NCBI RefSeq assembly: GCF_937890585.1
Contig: NZ_CALACG010000333.1
Coordinates: 1 to 17,649, forward strand
DNA length: 17,649 nucleotides
Origin: an uncultured Campylobacter sp.
GTDB taxonomy: Bacteria; Campylobacterota; Campylobacteria; Campylobacterales; Campylobacteraceae
Direction: 5' to 3'
Positions 14,851 through 17,649 of this stretch are shown piece after piece. The notes under the pieces were generated by a model. That model was not told where the DNA came from and searched no databases. It was given only the letters and a program-made list of their open reading frames with translations. Numbering within the stretch: position 1 is the first letter of the stretch; each line of letters opens with the position of its first letter. Made by a program: the position numbers and the translations under genes.

Positions 14851-14880
14851 AAGAGCTGAAATTTCAGCTCTTTACTCTTT
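14851..14880 (+). terminator. Intrinsic terminator after htrA
   Basis: A perfect 22-base palindrome (14851-14872; AAGAGCTGA, central AATT, TCAGCTCTT) lies 6 bases after the htrA stop and is followed by TACTCTTT and further T-rich sequence. It separates htrA from the cprRS promoter. Confidence 0.85.
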
Positions 14881-14904
14881 TAAATTTTTAAAACCTTAAT
14901 CTGC

Positions 14905-14910
14905 TATAAT
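14905..14910 (+). promoter_or_regulatory. cprRS promoter, extended -10
   Basis: A perfect TATAAT is preceded by TGC, giving the extended -10 form TGCTATAAT (14902-14910), with no convincing -35. It sits between the htrA terminator and cprR, 32 bases before the ATG. The ribosome binding site AGGAAAG (14933-14939) follows. Confidence 0.65.
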
Positions 14911-14942
14911 CCTTGAAAATTAAATTTACAACAGGAAAGATC

Positions 14943-15620
14943 ATGACTAGAATTTTAATGATAGAAGATGATATGGAGCTTGCTGAAATTTTAACTGAAT
15001 ACCTAGAAAACTACGATATCAAAGTGACGACGGCTGAAGAGCCATATATCGGACTATCTACCTTAAATACGAGCGAATTTGACCTAGTGATACTTGACCT
15101 CACTCTCCCTGGCATGGACGGGCTGGAGGTTTGCAAAGAGATAAGAAAAAAACACAACATCCCTATCATCATCTCAAGCGCAAGACACGATATAACGGAC
15201 AAGGTAAATGCCCTAGATAACGGTGCGGATGACTATTTGCCAAAGCCTTATGACCCACAAGAGCTTCTTGCTCGCATCAAAAGTCATCTAAGAAGGCAGA
15301 GCATCGCCCCTGCAAATGACACAAGAAATTTAAACAAAGACTTGGTACTAAAAGACTTTGAGCGTGAAATTTTATTTAAAGGCAGTGTGCTAAATTTAAC
15401 CGCAGCAGAGTATGACATCTTAAAATATCTGCTTTTAAAAGAGGGCGGAGCGGTCACTAGAGAGGAGCTCATCTACAACTGCGAGAGCATAAATGAAGAT
15501 AGCTCAAACAAAAGTATCGACGTCATCATCGGCAGAATTCGCCAAAAACTAAATGAAAATCCAAAAGAGCCAAAATACATCCACGCGATCCGCGGTATCG
15601 GCTATAAGTTGGTTCTTTGA
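14943..15620 (+). CDS. cprR: CprR, OmpR-family response regulator
   Basis: A 225-residue two-component response regulator. ATG 14943 is chosen because AGGAAAG ends just before it and the receiver begins at once (MTRILMIEDD). A TTG 30 bases upstream would add a non-conserved tail. The receiver domain (about 1-115) has the acidic pocket Glu8-Asp9-Asp10, phosphorylation site Asp52 (VILDLTLPGMDG), Ser78/Ser79 and Lys101 (LPKPYD). The winged-helix output domain (about 135-223) shows LTAAEYDILKYLL, SIDVIIGRIRQKL and YIHAIRGIGYKL. The sequence and the htrA-cprR-cprS order match Campylobacter CprR, which in C. jejuni is essential and linked to envelope homeostasis and biofilm formation. It overlaps cprS by one base. 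Confidence 0.92.
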   Translation: MTRILMIEDDMELAEILTEYLENYDIKVTTAEEPYIGLSTLNTSEFDLVILDLTLPGMDGLEVCKEIRKKHNIPIIISSARHDITDKVNALDNGADDYLPKPYDPQELLARIKSHLRRQSIAPANDTRNLNKDLVLKDFEREILFKGSVLNLTAAEYDILKYLLLKEGGAVTREELIYNCESINEDSSNKSIDVIIGRIRQKLNENPKEPKYIHAIRGIGYKLVL

Positions 15621-16861
15621 TGCCAAGATCGTCCATATTTATTGCTATTACATTTATCTTTGGTCTCGCTCTAGTTTCGATATTTCTAGCGTTTTTGTGG
15701 CTTATGGGCTTTGATAAGCAAAACTACACAAGAGAGCTAAATAACAAATACTCAAACGTCGCAAGGACAAATTTATTTTACATGGGCGGTATCATAAATA
15801 AAGCCCAGTACGACCGCCAGCTCTCAAACATCGATATGCCAGAGATCACGAGCCAAAGCCGCAAGGATGAAATTTTAAGAAAAGCGACCGTTTTGGAGGA
15901 AATTTCAAGTGACCTTGGATCAAGCGCGATCTTGCTTTACGATAAGCACCACTACCTAAGGATCGAGCATTTAGACGAGCTAAAGCTGCTCATGGATAAG
16001 GAATTTCAGCCGTATAGATATGAGGTGATAAAGGCTGTATTTGCCGTAGTTGCGGTTATTTTACTCGCTGCTTATATATTTGTCATCTATAAGATAAAGC
16101 CGCTTAGAAAGCTAAAGCGCCAGATCGTTAAATTTGCAAATGGTGAGCTTGATGGCGTGCAAAATGTCGGCAACGGCAAGGATGAAATTTCTGAAGTTTC
16201 AGAGGCATTTTATGGTGCAGTTTGCCAGATCAAGGCGTTAAATGACTCAAGACATCTTTTCTTAAGAAATATCATGCACGAGCTAAAAACGCCTATCACA
16301 AAAGGTCTCATCGCTGCTCAAATGATAGAAAAAAGCAAAAATCAAGAGAGGCTCATCTCAGTTTTTCATAAGCTTGAAAATTTGATAAACGAGCTTGCTG
16401 CGATCGAGCAGATAACCTCAAAAATAGGCCTAACAAACAAGACGCCTTGTCTTATGAGAGACCTTATCGACGAGGCGATAGATATAGCGATGATCGAGAA
16501 AGAGCACGTTGGTATCAGCGAGCTTGACGAGGTTAGAGTGATGGTTGATTTTAAGCTATTTTCAGTCGCTATAAAAAATATGATAGATAATGGCATAAAG
16601 TATTCAACCGATAAGCACGTAAATATCATGGTTAGCAAGGATCATATGAAATTTATAACCCAAGGCGAGAAGCTAAAAAACGACCTTGACTTTTACATCC
16701 AGCCATTTATCAAGGGCGAGGATGCGCAAAAGAGCTTTGGTCTAGGTTTATATATAGTTAGCAACATCCTTGAGGCTCATGGACTAAAATTTGGCTATGA
16801 ATACAAAAATGGAATGAATGTCTTTGCTTTTGAGAATTTACAAGATATAATAGCAACTTAA
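15620..16861 (+). CDS. cprS: CprS, membrane sensor histidine kinase
   Basis: Partner kinase of CprR, 413 residues. The start is ATG 15620 in a TGATG overlap with the cprR stop; a TTG at 15617 is less likely. One membrane helix (about 6-29), a periplasmic sensor domain of about 105 residues and a second helix (about 137-158) are followed by a HAMP-like region from KPLRKL to about 205. The phospho-accepting His220 is in RNIMHELKTPI. The ATP-binding domain has an N-box (NMIDNGIKYS, Asn324) and a GLGLYIV G2 box (about 374-380). The usual DxGxG G1 box is replaced by a variant (FITQGEKLKNDLDF). This shortened ATP lid is, as I recall, common in related epsilonproteobacterial kinases, so I still expect activity. 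The signal sensed is not evident from sequence. Confidence 0.9.
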   Translation: MPRSSIFIAITFIFGLALVSIFLAFLWLMGFDKQNYTRELNNKYSNVARTNLFYMGGIINKAQYDRQLSNIDMPEITSQSRKDEILRKATVLEEISSDLGSSAILLYDKHHYLRIEHLDELKLLMDKEFQPYRYEVIKAVFAVVAVILLAAYIFVIYKIKPLRKLKRQIVKFANGELDGVQNVGNGKDEISEVSEAFYGAVCQIKALNDSRHLFLRNIMHELKTPITKGLIAAQMIEKSKNQERLISVFHKLENLINELAAIEQITSKIGLTNKTPCLMRDLIDEAIDIAMIEKEHVGISELDEVRVMVDFKLFSVAIKNMIDNGIKYSTDKHVNIMVSKDHMKFITQGEKLKNDLDFYIQPFIKGEDAQKSFGLGLYIVSNILEAHGLKFGYEYKNGMNVFAFENLQDIIAT

Positions 16862-16882
16862 AAAATAATAATGGAGTGAAAA

Positions 16883-17320
16883 ATGGCGGCAAAAATCTTC
16901 TCAGCAGTTGATCTTTTATCAATAATCGATCTTGAGATAGCAATAATCAAACGCTACAAAAACGTAAAGGACTATGCGAAAAATTTATCTTTGATATATT
17001 TTTCTTTACCAAACAGCAAAGAGTACGGCGAAATTTTTGAGAAAATTTTAAGACAAACTGACGTCGTTATAAGAGAAAATGAGCACTATGTAGTCGTGCT
17101 TCACGGCACAAACGAGAGAGGCGCTAGCGAGCTACTAACTGGCATACAAGAGTTTTTAAACGCTGAGCCAGTCGATCTTGTAGTGAGCTACCCAAGAGAC
17201 GGCAAAGACGCTAAAGAGCTTACTACAAAGCTACAAGACGAGATCAAAGACAACTACGGCGTTTTACTAAATATGCTAGTAAATCAAGATAAATTTGAAG
17301 TTTTCGAAGATATCGTTTGA
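16883..17320 (+). CDS. Small cytoplasmic protein with a possible degenerate GGDEF fold
   Basis: A 145-residue soluble protein with no signal peptide or membrane helix, preceded by GGAG (16873-16876) and only 21 bases after cprS, so probably co-transcribed with cprRS. I know no named family. Its layout resembles a GGDEF (diguanylate cyclase) domain: LSLIYFSLP (35-43) at the first strand, LRQTDVVIRENEHYVVVL (56-73) in the place of the usual D-x-x-x-R-x-GGDEF-x-x-L segment, NERGASELLTGIQEFL (77-92) as the following helix, VDLVVSYPRDGKDAKELTTKL (97-117) at the strand that is usually SxGxA. The GGDEF signature itself reads ENEHY, and the substrate-binding FKxxNDxxGH segment is missing, so no cyclase activity is expected. 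A role as a binding or scaffold protein for CprRS is speculation. Confidence 0.7.
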   Translation: MAAKIFSAVDLLSIIDLEIAIIKRYKNVKDYAKNLSLIYFSLPNSKEYGEIFEKILRQTDVVIRENEHYVVVLHGTNERGASELLTGIQEFLNAEPVDLVVSYPRDGKDAKELTTKLQDEIKDNYGVLLNMLVNQDKFEVFEDIV

Positions 17321-17341
17321 GATAAATTTAATAAAATAATT

Positions 17342-17397
17342 TATTAGAAAATCCAATAAAAAGCAGGTAGTGTGTTAGCACTATCTGCACTTCTAAT
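17342..17397 (+). terminator. Hairpin downstream of the cprRS-linked gene, terminator or small structured RNA
   Basis: GCAGGTAGTG (17363-17372) pairs with CACTATCTGC (17379-17388), 10 bp with one G-U pair, closing a TGTTAG loop. An outer stem, ATTAGAA (17342-17348) with TTCTAAT (17391-17397), embraces it. It is the first strong structure after the stop at 17320. The following sequence (ACTTCTAATCTT) is only moderately U-rich, so termination is likely but not certain. Confidence 0.5.
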
Positions 17398-17481
17398 CTT
17401 ATATGAGCTAAGAGGATTTTTAATTTAAACCTATTATCTCTTAACAAAGAAGCAAACATTTAAATTTGTTTATATTGCTTT

Positions 17482-17599
17482 GCAAATTTTTAAAATTCCA
17501 TTCACTCGCAAGAGTTGACTACTAAAATTTGGCTTCGCTTATAGCTTAGCTCAAATTTTAGAGCCGAAATTACTCGTTCATGAAATTTTTAAAATTTGC
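17482..17599. repeat. About 118-base imperfect inverted repeat
   Basis: The left arm starts GCAAATTTTTAAAATTCCAT at 17482 and the right arm, read on the minus strand from 17599, starts GCAAATTTTAAAAATTTCAT. Both arms continue to a perfect inner pair, CTAAAATTTG (17522-17531) with CAAATTTTAG (17552-17561). The centre lies near 17541, inside GCTTATAGCTTAGC. The two arms are about 57 bases each and align along most of their length with mismatches between 17502 and 17521. It may form a cruciform or a long RNA hairpin, and looks like a dispersed repeat or MITE-like element. Confidence 0.6.
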
Positions 17600-17649
17600 C
17601 TGAGTTTTTAACTGAATGTAGTGCGAAGCACTGGAGCATGCCCCTTGAA

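Larger units (their letters stand above)
17321..17649. other. Non-coding region with multiple hairpins, to the window end
   Basis: No credible gene is visible in these 329 bases: open frames on both strands are short and lack ribosome binding sites. The start is an A/T-only hairpin (17329-17335 with 17340-17346). A GC-bearing hairpin (17363-17388), a small GNRA-loop hairpin (ACTC-GCAA-GAGT, 17504-17515), a large inverted repeat (17482-17599) and a tight AGTGC-GAA-GCACT hairpin (17620-17632) follow. The last 40 bases are richer in G and C than the rest. The density of structure suggests a dispersed repeat element or an untranslated structured RNA continuing beyond the window. Confidence 0.6.

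Noticed and set aside
14913..14942. TTG 14913 as the cprR start
   Set aside because: It lies only 3 bases after the TATAAT box, where a transcript would hardly include it. AGGAAAG precedes ATG 14943, where the conserved receiver begins.
17321..17649. A CRISPR array or tRNA in the terminal non-coding region
   Set aside because: There are no direct repeats with regular spacing, and no cloverleaf with an acceptor stem and T-loop could be found; the structure is inverted repeats only.

Overview
The window looks like chromosomal DNA from a Campylobacter, probably C. concisus or a close relative. It is AT-rich and full of AAATTT-type words, genes are tightly packed with 1-4 base overlaps, and two blocks are recognisable from this group: lolA/secA, and cbpA-hspR divergent from htrA-cprR-cprS. 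The species name is an inference from composition and gene content. No rRNA, tRNA, CRISPR array, transposase or phage gene was seen.

Layout. (1) Positions 1-4620, plus strand: a five-gene, translationally coupled run. It holds the 3' part of a DUF523 gene, a small two-helix membrane protein, a 671-residue lipoprotein that joins an NlpC/P60 cysteine peptidase to an M15 metallopeptidase, a compact Pif1/RecD-type helicase, and an exported protein with a FliL-like look. It ends in a 12-bp hairpin shared with convergent lolA. (2) Positions 4648-9115: lolA (minus), divergent from secA and followed by a LolC/LolE permease gene. A strong terminator-like hairpin sits between secA and the permease gene. 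(3) Positions 9116-10382: an accessory-looking strip with inverted repeats, an unknown secreted protein and a YoeB-type toxin paired with a RelB/DinJ-type antitoxin behind a palindromic operator candidate. (4) Positions 10383-13286, minus strand: the operon cbpA-hspR-(kefB-like antiporter). A HAIR-like HspR operator overlaps the cbpA promoter. (5) Positions 13441-17320, plus strand: htrA, a terminator, then the two-component genes cprR-cprS and a small protein that may be a degenerate GGDEF fold. (6) Positions 17321-17649: non-coding, with several hairpins and a roughly 118-base imperfect inverted repeat.

How the genes fit together. Much of the window concerns the cell envelope and protein quality control. 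SecA drives export, LolA and the Lol permease sort lipoproteins, HtrA degrades or refolds periplasmic proteins, and CprRS is the envelope-related two-component system of Campylobacter. CbpA and HspR form a heat-shock chaperone/repressor pair, and the NlpC/P60-M15 lipoprotein is predicted to trim peptidoglycan. The most unusual items are the double-peptidase lipoprotein, the YoeB-RelB pairing, the degenerate GGDEF-like protein after cprS and the large terminal inverted repeat.
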